From Novosphingobium barchaimii LL02 (lineage in GTDB: Bacteria; Pseudomonadota; Alphaproteobacteria; Sphingomonadales; Sphingomonadaceae), in NCBI RefSeq assembly GCF_001046635.1, contig NZ_KQ130452.1, positions 546,668 to 610,667 on the forward strand: 64,000 nucleotides of DNA. The letters run 5' to 3'. Made by a program: the position numbers and the translations under genes. The notes under the pieces are model-generated. The model ran no database searches. It was not told the origin of the DNA and saw only the letters and a program-made list of their open reading frames with translations. Shown one piece after another: positions 35,063 to 47,763 of this stretch; within the stretch, counting starts at the first letter, position 1, and each line of letters starts with the position of its first letter.

Positions 35063-35872
35063 ATGCCCGTTCTGCATTCCGCTCCGAAGATCGCGTCCAA
35101 CGAGGGCGTGCTTGACGCGCTCGTCGCCGCGCTCGGCTCGATGGTCGTGGCCTCGAAGGAGGAGCACGGCGAGATAGTGCTCACCGTCGCCCGCGCCGAG
35201 GTCGAGAACGCTCTGCGCGCGTTGCGCGACGATCACGGCTACCAGCAGCTCATGGAGATGGCAGGGGTAGACTACCCGTCGCGGCCTGAGCGTTTCGACG
35301 TCGTCTACATGCTGCTCTCGGTGACGAAGAACCATCGCCTGATGGTGAAGGTGACCGCTGCCGAAAACACGCCGGTGCCGACAGTGACCACGCTGTGGCC
35401 CAACGCTGGCTGGCTGGAACGCGAAGTGTTCGACATGTACGGCGTGATCTTCGCCGGCAACCCGGACCTGCGTCGCATCCTCACCGACTACGGTTTCGAA
35501 GGCCATCCGTTCCGCAAGGACTTCCCGCTCACCGGCTATGTCGAACTGCGCTATTCGGAAGAGGACAAGCGCGTCGTCTACGAGCCGGTAAAGCTGGCCC
35601 AGGACCTGCGCAGCTTCGACTTCATGAGCCCGTGGGAAGGTGCCGACTACATCCTTCCGGGTGACGAGAAGGCGGCCGAAGCCGCATCGCCGCCCCCGGT
35701 CGCCGACAAGAAGACGACCGAGACCAAGGCCGACACCGGCGCCGGTGACAAAGCGAACGACAAGGCCGCCGAAAAGGCTTCGGCACCTGCGCCCGCCAAG
35801 GCGGAAGACGGCAAGGCGCCCGAGGCTCCCAAGTCTACCGACAGCCGTCCTGAGAAGGGAGACGACAAGTGA
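35063..35872 (+). CDS. nuoC: NADH-quinone oxidoreductase subunit C, with long charged tail
   Basis: 269 residues. Residues 1-205 are the 30-kDa subunit domain ([39 protein letters not shown]). Residues 206-269 are a low-complexity tail of Lys, Ala, Asp and Pro, clearly disordered, which many NuoC proteins lack. The subunit is not fused to NuoD. It starts 7 bp after nuoB. Confidence 0.95.
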   Translation: MPVLHSAPKIASNEGVLDALVAALGSMVVASKEEHGEIVLTVARAEVENALRALRDDHGYQQLMEMAGVDYPSRPERFDVVYMLLSVTKNHRLMVKVTAAENTPVPTVTTLWPNAGWLEREVFDMYGVIFAGNPDLRRILTDYGFEGHPFRKDFPLTGYVELRYSEEDKRVVYEPVKLAQDLRSFDFMSPWEGADYILPGDEKAAEAASPPPVADKKTTETKADTGAGDKANDKAAEKASAPAPAKAEDGKAPEAPKSTDSRPEKGDDK

Positions 35873-37080
35873 GCATGCAGCTTGAGACGTCGCCCACCAC
35901 CGGCGACGAGGTCATCACCAACTACACGATCAACTTCGGCCCCCAGCACCCTGCGGCGCACGGCGTGCTGCGCATGGTCATGGAGCTGGACGGCGAGATC
36001 ATCGAGCGGATCGATCCGCACGTGGGCCTGCTTCACCGCGGCACCGAAAAGCTGATCGAGCACAAGACGTATCTTCAGGCGCTGCCGTATTTCGACCGTC
36101 TGGATTACTGCTCGCCGCTGGCGATGGAACACTCCTACGTTCTCGCGATCGAGAAGATGCTCAATCTGGAAGTGCCGCTGCGCGCCCAGTACCTGCGCGT
36201 CCTGTTCGCCGAGCTGACCCGCATCTGCAACCACATGATGAACATGGGTTCGCACATCATGGATATCGGCGCGATGACGCCGAACCTGTGGCTGTTCGAG
36301 GTGCGCGAGGACTGCCTCAACTTCTTCGAGCGTGCCTCCGGCGCGCGTATGCACTCGGCCTGGTTCCGCCCCGGCGGCGTACACCAGGACGTGCCGCTCA
36401 AGCTGCTGACCGACATCGCCGACTGGCTCGACACGCGTTTGCCCGAACTCTTCGGCGACGCGCTGAGCCTGGTGGTCGACAACCGCATCTTCAAGCAGCG
36501 CAACGTCGACATCGCGATCGTCTCCAAGGAAGACGCGCTGGCATGGGGCTTCTCGGGCCCGATGATCCGCGCGGCGGGTATCCCCTGGGACATCCGCAAG
36601 AGCCAGCCTTACGACGTCTACGACCGCATGGACTTCGAGATTCCGGTCGGCACCAACTCGGATTGCTACGACCGTTTCATGGTCCGCGCCGAGGAAGTGC
36701 GCCAGTCGATCAAGATCATGAAGCAGTGCCTGCGCGACATGCCTGAAGGTCCGGTGGCCTCCACCGACCGCAAGGTATCGCCGCCCAAGCGCGCCGAGAT
36801 GAAAAGCTCGATGGAATCGCTGATCCATCACTTCAAGCTCTACACCGAGGGCTTCCACGTCCCGGCCGGCGAAGTCTATGTCGCCACCGAAAGCCCCAAG
36901 GGCGAATTCGGCGTCTATCTCGTCTCGGATGGCTCCAACAAGCCGTACCGCTGCAAGATCCGGCCTACCGCGTTCAGCCATCTTCAGGCGATGGACTTCA
37001 TGTCCAAGGGTCACATGCTGCCTGACGCCACCGCGATCCTGGGCGCCATGGATATCGTGTTCGGGGAGTGCGACCGTTGA
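35869..37080 (+). CDS. nuoD: NADH-quinone oxidoreductase subunit D
   Basis: 403 residues. The 49-kDa subunit forms the quinone pocket with NuoB. Motifs: [14 protein letters not shown] at the N-terminus and the hydrogenase-like C-terminal [21 protein letters not shown] at 35869 overlaps the nuoC stop and has GGGAG seven bases upstream; an ATG two codons later is the alternative. Confidence 0.96.
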   Translation: MSMQLETSPTTGDEVITNYTINFGPQHPAAHGVLRMVMELDGEIIERIDPHVGLLHRGTEKLIEHKTYLQALPYFDRLDYCSPLAMEHSYVLAIEKMLNLEVPLRAQYLRVLFAELTRICNHMMNMGSHIMDIGAMTPNLWLFEVREDCLNFFERASGARMHSAWFRPGGVHQDVPLKLLTDIADWLDTRLPELFGDALSLVVDNRIFKQRNVDIAIVSKEDALAWGFSGPMIRAAGIPWDIRKSQPYDVYDRMDFEIPVGTNSDCYDRFMVRAEEVRQSIKIMKQCLRDMPEGPVASTDRKVSPPKRAEMKSSMESLIHHFKLYTEGFHVPAGEVYVATESPKGEFGVYLVSDGSNKPYRCKIRPTAFSHLQAMDFMSKGHMLPDATAILGAMDIVFGECDR

Positions 37081-37427
37081 GCAATCTCGACACCGCCAAG
37101 GCCATGATCGCCGCCTACAACGCGCAGGACGCTGATCTGTACGTATCTTTCATGACCGACGACGCCTGCGAAGCGAACTACCGGGGCGCGGTCGTTCGCG
37201 AGGGCAAGGAAGGCACGCGTTCGGGGCTTGCCGCCGCATTCGTGCGCTGGCCTGAAAACAACGCCCAGATCGTCGAGGCTTCGCAGATCGGCTGCTATGT
37301 GCTGATGCGCGAGCATGTGACGCGCGGCCCGGCAACCGACGGTTCGGAATTGGTCGAGCCGTTCGACGTCGTCGCAGTCTACACGTTCGAGGGCGACAAG
37401 TGCGCCCGCGTCGAGTTCATTCGCTAA
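37077..37427 (+). CDS. NTF2/SnoaL-like protein inside the nuo operon
   Basis: 116 residues. N-terminal helix [20 protein letters not shown], then TDDACEAN and a cone of beta strands ending [19 protein letters not shown]: the NTF2-like / SnoaL fold. Such folds bind small molecules or serve as protein scaffolds. The start is a TTG (37077) that overlaps the nuoD stop, with GGGGAG eight bases upstream. It is not a standard complex I subunit. The tight coupling suggests a role in assembly or in regulating complex I, but nothing in the sequence proves it. Confidence 0.8.
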   Translation: MSNLDTAKAMIAAYNAQDADLYVSFMTDDACEANYRGAVVREGKEGTRSGLAAAFVRWPENNAQIVEASQIGCYVLMREHVTRGPATDGSELVEPFDVVAVYTFEGDKCARVEFIR

Positions 37428-37440
37428 AGGAGCGGGGCCG

Positions 37441-37644
37441 ATGGTGAAGTTCAACACAACCGAGATGATCCGCATCTGGGCGAGCCTGACGGGGCTGTTT
37501 CTCGTCTGTCTCTACTTCGCGGTGATATGGGCAGGGATCGAACCTTCCCCGATGATCGCGATGTTGGCCACCGCCATTGGCGGCTTCGAAATTTTCTTTT
37601 TCGGCCAGGATCAATGGCTGAGGCGCAGAGGTAAGCATGGCTGA
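37441..37644 (+). CDS. Small single-helix membrane protein inside the nuo operon
   Basis: 67 residues. Two hydrophobic stretches (about 12-30 and 38-53: WASLTGLFLVCLYFAVIWAG and MIAMLATAIGGFEIFFF) with a Lys/Arg-rich end [13 protein letters not shown] lies seven bases before the ATG. It overlaps nuoE by eight bases. I do not recognise a named family. Its place between nuoD and nuoE, next to the NTF2-like gene, suggests an accessory complex I protein. Confidence 0.75.
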   Translation: MVKFNTTEMIRIWASLTGLFLVCLYFAVIWAGIEPSPMIAMLATAIGGFEIFFFGQDQWLRRRGKHG

Positions 37645-38305
37645 CCGCTATATCGAACCCGATACGCCCGAACTGCGGGCGCGCTGGGGCAATTTCGCCT
37701 GGACCGAGGCCAATGCGGCCAAGGCGAAGGAAGTTGTTGCACGCTATCCCGAAGGGCGTCAGCGCTCGGCGGTTATGCCGCTCCTCGATCTGGCCCAGCG
37801 CCAGGTCGGTGCAGAGCTGAACACGCAGGGCTGGCTGCCGATCCCGGTGATGGAATTCCTCGCCGAATATCTGTCGATGCCGGTTATCCGCGTGGTCGAG
37901 GTCGCCTCGTTCTACACGATGTACAACATCGCGCCGATCGGCCGGTTTCATGTGCAGGTCTGCGGGACCACGCCGTGCATGCTGCGCGGTTCGGACGACA
38001 TCATCGCCGCCTGTAAGTCGCGCGGGATGAAAAAGGGCCACATCACCGGCGACGGCATGTGGTCGTTCACCGAGGTCGAGTGCATGGGCAACTGCGCATC
38101 GGCGCCGATGGTCCAGATCAACGACGACAACTACGAAGACCTGACGGCAGAGCGCATGGACGCCGTGCTCGACGCGCTGGCACGAGGCGAAAGCCCCAAG
38201 GCCGGTACGCAGGACCCGGCGCGTCACACCGTTGAACCCGTGGGCGAGCCGACCAACCTGGCGGCGATGGTTTCGGCCAACCATGACTACCGGAGTGAGT
38301 GGTAA
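37637..38305 (+). CDS. nuoE: NADH-quinone oxidoreductase subunit E
   Basis: 222 residues. Thioredoxin-like [2Fe-2S] subunit of the NADH dehydrogenase module. The cluster ligands are in VCGTTPCML and [10 protein letters not shown]. The stop overlaps the ATG of nuoF (TAATG). Confidence 0.97.
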   Translation: MADRYIEPDTPELRARWGNFAWTEANAAKAKEVVARYPEGRQRSAVMPLLDLAQRQVGAELNTQGWLPIPVMEFLAEYLSMPVIRVVEVASFYTMYNIAPIGRFHVQVCGTTPCMLRGSDDIIAACKSRGMKKGHITGDGMWSFTEVECMGNCASAPMVQINDDNYEDLTAERMDAVLDALARGESPKAGTQDPARHTVEPVGEPTNLAAMVSANHDYRSEW

Positions 38306-39615
38306 TGGCTCTCGCGGATAAGGACCGCATCTTCACGAACCTCTACGGCTATCAGCCGTGGAATCTGAAGGAAGCGCAGGCGCGCGGCGCCTGGGACAAC
38401 ACCAAGGCCCTGATCGAGCGCGGCAACGCGGCCATCATCGACGAGATGAAGGCTTCGGGCCTGCGCGGGCGCGGCGGTGCGGGCTTCCCCACCGGCATGA
38501 AGTGGTCCTTCATGCCCAAGCAGCCCCCGCTCGACCAGAACGGCAACCCGAAGCCCAGCTTCCTGGTCATCAACGCCGACGAATCCGAGCCCGGTTCGTG
38601 CAAGGATCGCGAGATCATGCGCCACGATCCGCACCTCCTGCTCGAAGGCGCGCTGGTCGCGGGCTTCGCAATGGGCGCGCGCGCGGCCTACATCTACATT
38701 CGCGGCGAATACATCCGCGAAGCAGAAACGCTTTTTGCCGCGCGTGACGAGGCCTACGCGGCCGGTCTGCTGGGCAAGAACGCCTGCGGTTCGGGCTACG
38801 ATTTCGACGTCTTCGTCCACCGAGGCGCGGGCGCCTACATCTGCGGCGAGGAAACCGCGATGATCGAGAGCCTGGAAGGCAAGAAGGGCCAGCCCCGTCT
38901 CAAGCCTCCGTTCCCGGCCGGCGCGGGCCTCTATGGCTGCCCGACCACAGTGAACAACGTGGAGTCGATCGCGGTCGCCCCCACCATCCTGCGCCGAGGC
39001 GCGGCATGGTTCTCGTCCTTCGGGCGCGAGAACAACAAGGGCACCAAGCTGTTCCAGATCAGCGGGCACGTGAACCGTCCCTGTGTGGTCGAGGAAGAGA
39101 TGTCGATTCCGTTCAGCGAACTGATCGAGCGTCACTGCGGCGGCATTCGCGGCGGCAAGGACAACCTGCTGGCGGTGATCCCCGGCGGTTCGTCGGTTCC
39201 GCTGGTTCCGGCCGCCGACATCTGGGACGCGCCGATGGACTTCGACGGCCTCAAGGCGGTCGGGTCGGGCCTCGGGACCGCTGCGGTCATCGTCATGGAC
39301 AAGTCCACCGACATCGTCCGCGCCATCAGCCGCATCTCGTACTTCTACAAGCATGAGAGCTGCGGCCAGTGCACGCCGTGCCGTGAAGGCACGGGCTGGA
39401 TGTGGCGCGTGATGGAGCGCCTGCGCACCGGCGACGCGCATGTCGATGAAATCGACATGCTCCAGCAGGTGACCAAGCAGGTCGAAGGCCACACCATCTG
39501 CGCCCTGGGCGACGCTGCGGCGTGGCCGATCCAGGGCCTGATCAAGCACTTCCGCCCCGAGATCGAGCGCCGCATCGAAGCGCGCGCCGGCTCGCTGCAA
39601 GAGGCTGCCGAATAA
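38305..39615 (+). CDS. nuoF: NADH-quinone oxidoreductase subunit F
   Basis: 436 residues. Binds NADH and FMN and holds cluster N3. [13 protein letters not shown] is the FMN loop, [12 protein letters not shown] the NADH region and [13 protein letters not shown] the Fe-S ligand motif. The ATG at 38305 has GGAG ten bases upstream. It overlaps both nuoE and nuoG by one base. Confidence 0.97.
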   Translation: MALADKDRIFTNLYGYQPWNLKEAQARGAWDNTKALIERGNAAIIDEMKASGLRGRGGAGFPTGMKWSFMPKQPPLDQNGNPKPSFLVINADESEPGSCKDREIMRHDPHLLLEGALVAGFAMGARAAYIYIRGEYIREAETLFAARDEAYAAGLLGKNACGSGYDFDVFVHRGAGAYICGEETAMIESLEGKKGQPRLKPPFPAGAGLYGCPTTVNNVESIAVAPTILRRGAAWFSSFGRENNKGTKLFQISGHVNRPCVVEEEMSIPFSELIERHCGGIRGGKDNLLAVIPGGSSVPLVPAADIWDAPMDFDGLKAVGSGLGTAAVIVMDKSTDIVRAISRISYFYKHESCGQCTPCREGTGWMWRVMERLRTGDAHVDEIDMLQQVTKQVEGHTICALGDAAAWPIQGLIKHFRPEIERRIEARAGSLQEAAE

Positions 39616-41633
39616 TGCCCAAAGTCAAAGTAGACGGCATCGAGATCGAGGTCCCTGCAGGCGCTACCGTCCTGCAGGCCGCCGAACTCGCCGGTAAGGA
39701 AATCCCCCGCTTCTGCTATCACGAGCGTCTGAGCATTGCCGGCAACTGCCGCATGTGCTTGGTCGAAGTGAAGCCCGGACCGCCCAAGCCCCAGGCTTCG
39801 TGCGCGCTTCCGGCCGCCGACGGCCAGGAAATCCGCACAGATTCCGAAATGGTCAAGAAAGCGCGGGAAGGGGTGATGGAGTTCCTCCTCATCAACCACC
39901 CGCTCGACTGCCCGATTTGCGATCAGGGCGGCGAATGCGACCTTCAGGACCAGTCTGTGGCCTATGGCCGCGGTGGTTCGCGTTACCACGAGCACAAGCG
40001 CGCGGTGACCGAGAAGTACATGGGCCCGCTCATCAAGACCACGATGACGCGTTGCATCCACTGCACCCGCTGTGTGCGCTTCTCCGAAGAAGTCGCCGGT
40101 GTGGACGAGATCGGGGCGCTCTATCGCGGCGAATCGATGCAGATCACGACGTATCTGGAAAAGGCCGCTCATCACGAGATGAGCGCCAACGTGATCGACC
40201 TCTGCCCGGTTGGTGCGCTCACCAGCCGTCCTTACGCTTTCGAGGCGCGTCCCTGGGAACTGAAGAAGACGCTCGGTATCGACGTCTCGGATGCGACCGG
40301 CGCCAACATCCGTATCGACAGCCGTGGCCGTGAAGTGCTGCGTGCGCTTCCGCGCAATAACGATGACGTCAACGAGGAATGGATCAGCGACAAGGCGCGC
40401 TATCAGGTCGATGGCCTGACCAAGCGCCGGCTCGACAAGCCGTACCTGCGCCGTGACGGTAAGCTGGTCCAGGCCACCTGGAACGAGGCTTTCGCTGCGA
40501 TTGCTACGCTGAACCCCGGCAACTCGATCGCTGCCGTCGCCGGTGACATGGTCGATTGCGAGACGATGTTCGCCGCCAAGGCGCTTGTCGGTGCGCTTGG
40601 CTCGACACTGCTTGAAGGTCGCCAGACCGGCATGGACTATGACACGTCCAGCCTCGCGGCCGTCAATTTCAACACCACGCTGAACGGTATCGAGACCGCA
40701 GACGCGATCCTGATCGTCGGCTCGATGGTCCGCTGGGAAGCACCTACCGTCAACGTCCGCCTGCGCAAGGCGGTCAAGCGCGGCGCCAAGGTATTCCTGA
40801 TCGGGCCGGAGTGGGAAACGACTTTCGGCGGCGAATTCCTGGGTGACGATCTTTCGGCGCTCGGCAACCTGCCCGGCCACGTCGCGGATGCGCTCTCGGG
40901 CGCCAAGCGTCCGGCAGTGATCCTGGGCGGCGCGGCGCTGGGACGCGGTGGTCTCGAAGCGGCTCTGGCCCTTTCGGCCCAGTTCAACCTCGTTCGCACG
41001 CTTGAGGACGGTTCGGCCTGGAACGGCTTCAATGTCCTGCACATGGCGGCATCGCGCATGGGTGGCCTCATGCTCGGCTACGCGCAGAAGGGCGGCATTG
41101 CCGATCTCGTCGCCGCCAAGCCAAAGGTGCTCATCTCGCTCGGCGCCGACGAAGTCGACTATGCGAAGTTCGCCGGCTCGATGATCGTCTACATCGGCCA
41201 CCACGGTGACAAGGCGGCGCACGCTGCCGACGTCGTGCTGCCTGCCTCGGCCTATACCGAGAAGGCCGGCACTTACGTCAACACCGAGGGCCGTGTGCAG
41301 TTCGCCGACAAGGCGGTTTTCGCCCCCGGCGATGCGCGTGAAGATTGGACGATCCTGCGCGCACTGGCCGATGCCTTCGGCGTTTCGGTGGGCTTCGACA
41401 GCTTCGACGCCCTGCGCGGCGCAATGATAGCGTCGGTGCCTGCGCTTGGCACCGAGGGCCTCGCCGATTACGGCAGCGCCCTGCCTGCCGGCGGTGGCTC
41501 GGTTTCTGGCCAGGTCGCCTATCCGATCAAGGATTTCTACATGACCAACTCCGTCGCTCGCGCCAGCGAGACGATGCAGCGCTGTTCGGCAGAACTGCTG
41601 CACGGCGTGGACTTCGCGGAGGCGGCGGAATGA
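39615..41633 (+). CDS. nuoG: NADH-quinone oxidoreductase subunit G
   Basis: 672 residues, the short alphaproteobacterial form. N-terminal [2Fe-2S] ferredoxin domain ([20 protein letters not shown]), then [15 protein letters not shown] and [11 protein letters not shown] for clusters N4/N5, then a molybdopterin-oxidoreductase-like domain without cofactor. The C-terminus ends [18 protein letters not shown]. It overlaps nuoH by four bases. Confidence 0.96.
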   Translation: MPKVKVDGIEIEVPAGATVLQAAELAGKEIPRFCYHERLSIAGNCRMCLVEVKPGPPKPQASCALPAADGQEIRTDSEMVKKAREGVMEFLLINHPLDCPICDQGGECDLQDQSVAYGRGGSRYHEHKRAVTEKYMGPLIKTTMTRCIHCTRCVRFSEEVAGVDEIGALYRGESMQITTYLEKAAHHEMSANVIDLCPVGALTSRPYAFEARPWELKKTLGIDVSDATGANIRIDSRGREVLRALPRNNDDVNEEWISDKARYQVDGLTKRRLDKPYLRRDGKLVQATWNEAFAAIATLNPGNSIAAVAGDMVDCETMFAAKALVGALGSTLLEGRQTGMDYDTSSLAAVNFNTTLNGIETADAILIVGSMVRWEAPTVNVRLRKAVKRGAKVFLIGPEWETTFGGEFLGDDLSALGNLPGHVADALSGAKRPAVILGGAALGRGGLEAALALSAQFNLVRTLEDGSAWNGFNVLHMAASRMGGLMLGYAQKGGIADLVAAKPKVLISLGADEVDYAKFAGSMIVYIGHHGDKAAHAADVVLPASAYTEKAGTYVNTEGRVQFADKAVFAPGDAREDWTILRALADAFGVSVGFDSFDALRGAMIASVPALGTEGLADYGSALPAGGGSVSGQVAYPIKDFYMTNSVARASETMQRCSAELLHGVDFAEAAE

Positions 41634-42676
41634 CTTCCTTCTTCCAGTCCCTAGGGATGACCCATGACTGGGCGTGGTTCGTCTCGACGATCTGCGGCAT
41701 CCTGCTGATCGCGCTGCCGCTGATGCTCAGCGTGGCGATGATCATCTACGTCGACCGCAAGATCTGGGCCGCCATGGCGCTGCGCCGCGGGCCCAATGTC
41801 GTCGGACCGTTCGGCCTGCTGCAGTCCTTTGCGGACGGCCTGAAGGTTTTCCTGCAGGAAACAATCGTTCCCTCCGCGGCGAACAAGGGCCTCTTCCTGA
41901 TCGCGCCGGTGCTGACCTTCAGCCTTGCGCTGCTGGCCTGGGCGGTGATCCCGTTCAATTCCAACGCGATCCTGGCGGACATCAACGTCGGCCTGCTCTA
42001 CATTCTCGCGATCAGCTCCCTGGGTGTCTACGGCACCATCATGGCAGGCTGGGCTTCGAACTCGAAGTACCCGTTCTTCTCGGCGATGCGCGCATCGGCG
42101 CAGATGATCTCCTACGAGGTCTCGATCGGCTTCATCGTGATCTGTGTCGTCCTGTGGTCGGGCACGTTCAACCTCAACGGCATTGTCATGGCCCAGAAGG
42201 GCCACGTCTTCGGCATCATCAACGGTTTCGTCGCGAACCCGCTGCTCTTCCCGATGTGGGTGATGTTCCTGATCTCCAGCCTCGCGGAAACGCAGCGCGC
42301 ACCGTTCGACCTTACCGAGGCTGAATCGGAGCTCGTCGCCGGTTACCAGACGGAATATTCGTCGATGGCCTTCGCCGCCTACTGGCTGGGCGAATATGCC
42401 AACGTGCTGCTGATGTGCGCGCTCAACGCGACCCTGTTCTGGGGTGGCTGGCTGCCGCCGCTCGACATCCCGATCCTGTACCTCGTGCCAGGCTTCATCT
42501 GGTTCCTGCTCAAGGTATTCTTCTTCTTCTTCGTGTTCAGCTGGGTCAAGGCGACGGTTCCCCGTTACCGCTACGACCAGCTGATGCGCCTGGGCTGGAA
42601 AGTCTTCCTGCCCGTATCGCTGCTGTTCGTCGTCATCGTCAGCGGCTACCTCATGGCAACCGGACACTTCGCATGA
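41630..42676 (+). CDS. nuoH: NADH-quinone oxidoreductase subunit H
   Basis: 348 residues, eight membrane helices. Joins the peripheral and membrane arms and forms the quinone channel. Motifs: [20 protein letters not shown] near the N-terminus, [20 protein letters not shown] (the E-rich loop) in the middle, and [20 protein letters not shown] before the last helix. Overlaps nuoI by four bases. Confidence 0.97.
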   Translation: MTSFFQSLGMTHDWAWFVSTICGILLIALPLMLSVAMIIYVDRKIWAAMALRRGPNVVGPFGLLQSFADGLKVFLQETIVPSAANKGLFLIAPVLTFSLALLAWAVIPFNSNAILADINVGLLYILAISSLGVYGTIMAGWASNSKYPFFSAMRASAQMISYEVSIGFIVICVVLWSGTFNLNGIVMAQKGHVFGIINGFVANPLLFPMWVMFLISSLAETQRAPFDLTEAESELVAGYQTEYSSMAFAAYWLGEYANVLLMCALNATLFWGGWLPPLDIPILYLVPGFIWFLLKVFFFFFVFSWVKATVPRYRYDQLMRLGWKVFLPVSLLFVVIVSGYLMATGHFA

Positions 42677-43158
42677 CCGTCGCACATCTCATCAAGAGCT
42701 TCACGCTCTGGGAGTTCGTGAAGGCGCACTGGCTGACCCTGAAGTATTTCTTCAGGCCCAAGGCGACCATCAACTACCCGTTCGAGAAGAACCCGCTTTC
42801 GCCCCGCTTCCGCGGTGAGCACGCGCTTCGCCGTTATCCCAACGGCGAGGAACGCTGCATCGCCTGCAAGCTGTGCGAGGCGATCTGTCCGGCGCAGGCC
42901 ATTACCATCGAGGCAGCTCCCCGCGTCGACGGTTCGCGCCGCACCACGCGCTATGACATCGACATGACGAAGTGCATCTATTGCGGTTTCTGTCAGGAAG
43001 CCTGCCCGGTCGATGCCATCGTCGAGGGGCCGAACTTCGAGTACGCGACCGAAACGCGTGAAGAACTGCTCTACGACAAGGCCAAGCTGCTGGCGAACGG
43101 TGACAAGTGGGAGCGGGCTATCGCCGCGAACCTTGAAGCCGATGCGCCGTACCGTTAA
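42673..43158 (+). CDS. nuoI: NADH-quinone oxidoreductase subunit I
   Basis: 161 residues. Two [4Fe-4S] motifs, [14 protein letters not shown] and [14 protein letters not shown], carry clusters N6a and N6b. The N-terminal amphipathic helix ([15 protein letters not shown]) docks on the membrane arm. The ATG at 42673 overlaps the nuoH stop. Confidence 0.97.
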   Translation: MTVAHLIKSFTLWEFVKAHWLTLKYFFRPKATINYPFEKNPLSPRFRGEHALRRYPNGEERCIACKLCEAICPAQAITIEAAPRVDGSRRTTRYDIDMTKCIYCGFCQEACPVDAIVEGPNFEYATETREELLYDKAKLLANGDKWERAIAANLEADAPYR

Positions 43159-43187
43159 CCGGCACGCGCAAGGACACAGGGCTTTCC

Positions 43188-43805
43188 ATGATACACGTAA
43201 TCGCCTTCTATCTCTTCGCGGTGATGACCGTCGCTTCCGGCGCGATCACCATCCTGTCGCGTAACCCGGTGCACTCGGTTCTCTGGCTGATCCTGGCGTT
43301 CTTCAACGCTGCCGGCCTGATGATCCTGGTGGGCGCCGAGTTCATCGCGATGCTCCTCGTCATCGTCTATGTGGGCGCGGTCGCGGTGCTGTTCCTGTTC
43401 GTCGTCATGATGCTCGACATCGACTTCGCCGAACTGCGCGCCGGCTTCGTACGCTACTTCCCGTTCGGTGCGCTGGTAGCCATCGTGCTGCTGGCCGAGA
43501 TGGTCCTGGGCATCGGCGCCTACCGCGCCGGTTCGCTGACCCTCGGCACGCCCGACGGCACTGCCGCAGCGCCAGCGGGCGCTTCGAACATCGAGGCGGT
43601 CGGCGCGCTGCTCTACAGCCGCTACCTGTTCCTGTTCGAGGCCGCGGGCATCATCCTGCTCGTCGCCATGATCGGCGCCATCGTCCTGACGCACCGTCAG
43701 CGCGGGGGAACGCGCGGCCAGAACATCGACAAGCAGAACCGTCGCCGTCCCGATGAGGCGACCTTCAACGTCAAGCCTGAAGTGGGCAAGGGGGTCCAGC
43801 TGTGA
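43188..43805 (+). CDS. nuoJ: NADH-quinone oxidoreductase subunit J
   Basis: 205 residues, five membrane helices. The pi-bulge helix [20 protein letters not shown] is conserved. The C-terminal tail after helix five is polar ([20 protein letters not shown]). The stop overlaps a GTG start of nuoK. Confidence 0.96.
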   Translation: MIHVIAFYLFAVMTVASGAITILSRNPVHSVLWLILAFFNAAGLMILVGAEFIAMLLVIVYVGAVAVLFLFVVMMLDIDFAELRAGFVRYFPFGALVAIVLLAEMVLGIGAYRAGSLTLGTPDGTAAAPAGASNIEAVGALLYSRYLFLFEAAGIILLVAMIGAIVLTHRQRGGTRGQNIDKQNRRRPDEATFNVKPEVGKGVQL

Positions 43806-44107
43806 TCGGCGTAGAACACTATGTCGTGGTGAGTTCGATCCTCTTCGTGCTCGGCGTGCTCGGCATCTTCATCAACCGCAAGAACGTCATCGTCATCCTG
43901 ATGTCGATCGAACTGATCCTGCTTGCGGTGAACATCAATCTCGTCGCGTTCAGCGCCTTCCTCCACGACCTTACTGGCCAGATCTTCGCCATGTTCGTGC
44001 TGACGGTTGCTGCCGGCGAGGCCGCAGTGGGGCTTGCTATCCTCGTGATCTACTTCCGTGGCCGCGGCACCATTGCCGTCGACGACGTCAACCGGATGAA
44101 GGGATAA
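43802..44107 (+). CDS. nuoK: NADH-quinone oxidoreductase subunit K
   Basis: 101 residues, three membrane helices; the two essential Glu are in [11 protein letters not shown] and [11 protein letters not shown]. Starts at GTG (43802), four bases inside nuoJ. It follows NuoJ in the antiporter-like chain. Confidence 0.97.
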   Translation: MIGVEHYVVVSSILFVLGVLGIFINRKNVIVILMSIELILLAVNINLVAFSAFLHDLTGQIFAMFVLTVAAGEAAVGLAILVIYFRGRGTIAVDDVNRMKG

Positions 44108-44111
44108 GGCC

Positions 44112-46223
<2,112 letters not shown>

Positions 46224-46224
46224 G

Positions 46225-47763
46225 ATGATGAGTGGTTTTCCCATCCTCAGCCTGATGCTGGCCGTGCCGCTTATCGGCGCACTGGCCTGCCTCTTCCTAG
46301 AAGCCAAGGCGGCGCGCAGTGTCGCCCTGATCGCCACGCTGGTGGACTTCGCCCTTGGCGTCGTCCTCTGGATGAATTTCGATGTGGGCGGCGCCCAGTG
46401 GCAATTCACCGAACGTCTCGAGATCTTCTCGGGCTTCTCCTGGGCCCTGGGCATTGACGGCATCGCACTGCTGCTGATCATGCTCTCGGTCTTCCTCATG
46501 CCGATCTGCATCGGCGCGAGCTGGAACTCGATCGAGAAGCGCGTCGGTGAATACATGGCGGCCTTCCTGCTCGTCGAAACGCTGATGATCGGCGTTTTCG
46601 CGGCCCAGGACATCTTCCTGTTCTACATGTTCTTTGAAGCCGGCCTGATCCCGATGTACCTTATCATCGGCATCTGGGGCGGTACGGACAGGATTTACGC
46701 CAGCTACAAGTTCTTCCTCTACACGCTGCTGGGCTCGGTGCTGATGCTGGTGGCGATGCTGTGGATGGTCCACACCGCCGGCACCACTGATATCCCGACG
46801 CTGATGGCCTACGATTTCGATCCGCATGCCCAGACCTGGCTATGGCTTGCCTTCTTCGCCAGCTTCGCGGTGAAAATGCCGATGTGGCCCGTCCACACCT
46901 GGCTTCCGGCGGCGCACGTTCAGGCGCCGACGGGCGGCTCGGTGATCCTGGCCGGTGTCCTGCTGAAGATGGGCGGCTACGGCTTCATCCGCTTTTCGCT
47001 GCCGATGTTCCCTGAAGCCTCGGCATACTTCGCGCCGCTGGTATGGGGCCTGTCGATGGCCGCCGTCGTTATCACCTCGCTGATCGCGATCGTGCAGAGC
47101 GACATGAAGAAGCTGATCGCATATTCCTCGGTCGCGCACATGGCGATCGTGACGATCGGGCTGTTCGCCTTCAACACGCAAGGGCTGGAAGGCTCGATGC
47201 TGGTGATGCTCAGCCACGGCCTAGTTGCCGGCGCGCTGTTCCTCTGCGTCGGCGTCATCTACGACCGCCTGCATACCCGTGAGATCAGCCGTTACGGCGG
47301 TCTTGCCATCAACATGCCGCGTTACGCGCTGTTTTTGCTGCTGTTTACGATGGCTTCCATCGGTCTGCCGGGTACCAGTGGTTTCGTGGGCGAGTTCCTG
47401 AGCCTTGGCGGCATCTACCAGGTATCGACGTGGGCGGCGCTCATCTGCACCACCGGCATCATTCTGGGCGCTGCCTACATGCTCTACCTCTATCGCCGGG
47501 TCGCCTTCGGGGACCAGAACAACGCCGATGCCGCCGCAATGCCGGATCTCGACCTGCGCGAACTGTTGATGGTGGTTCCGCTTGGCCTCGCGGTCCTGTG
47601 GATGGGTATATACCCTGAGAGCTTCCTCGCTCCGATGCGCGCCGACATCGCCGCGCTCGATGCCCGCCTCGCCCGTGCGAAGCCGGTGGGGGACAGCGCG
47701 CCGACAATTGGAAAAGTTAAGCCTGCGCACGAAGAATCCGTTGCGCACGGGGGGTCACACTGA
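46225..47763 (+). CDS. nuoM: NADH-quinone oxidoreductase subunit M
   Basis: 512 residues, 14 helices, antiporter-like. LFYMFFEAGLIPMYLIIGIW carries the key Glu; PVHTWLPAAHVQAPTGGSVI and DMKKLIAYSSVAHM are family blocks. Starts at ATG 46225 (a second ATG follows). Its stop overlaps nuoN (TGATGG). Confidence 0.97.
   Translation: MMSGFPILSLMLAVPLIGALACLFLEAKAARSVALIATLVDFALGVVLWMNFDVGGAQWQFTERLEIFSGFSWALGIDGIALLLIMLSVFLMPICIGASWNSIEKRVGEYMAAFLLVETLMIGVFAAQDIFLFYMFFEAGLIPMYLIIGIWGGTDRIYASYKFFLYTLLGSVLMLVAMLWMVHTAGTTDIPTLMAYDFDPHAQTWLWLAFFASFAVKMPMWPVHTWLPAAHVQAPTGGSVILAGVLLKMGGYGFIRFSLPMFPEASAYFAPLVWGLSMAAVVITSLIAIVQSDMKKLIAYSSVAHMAIVTIGLFAFNTQGLEGSMLVMLSHGLVAGALFLCVGVIYDRLHTREISRYGGLAINMPRYALFLLLFTMASIGLPGTSGFVGEFLSLGGIYQVSTWAALICTTGIILGAAYMLYLYRRVAFGDQNNADAAAMPDLDLRELLMVVPLGLAVLWMGIYPESFLAPMRADIAALDARLARAKPVGDSAPTIGKVKPAHEESVAHGGSH

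Noticed and set aside
39345-41603. Open frame of 752 codons on the - strand
   Set aside because: Shadow of nuoG and part of nuoF, both unmistakable on the + strand.
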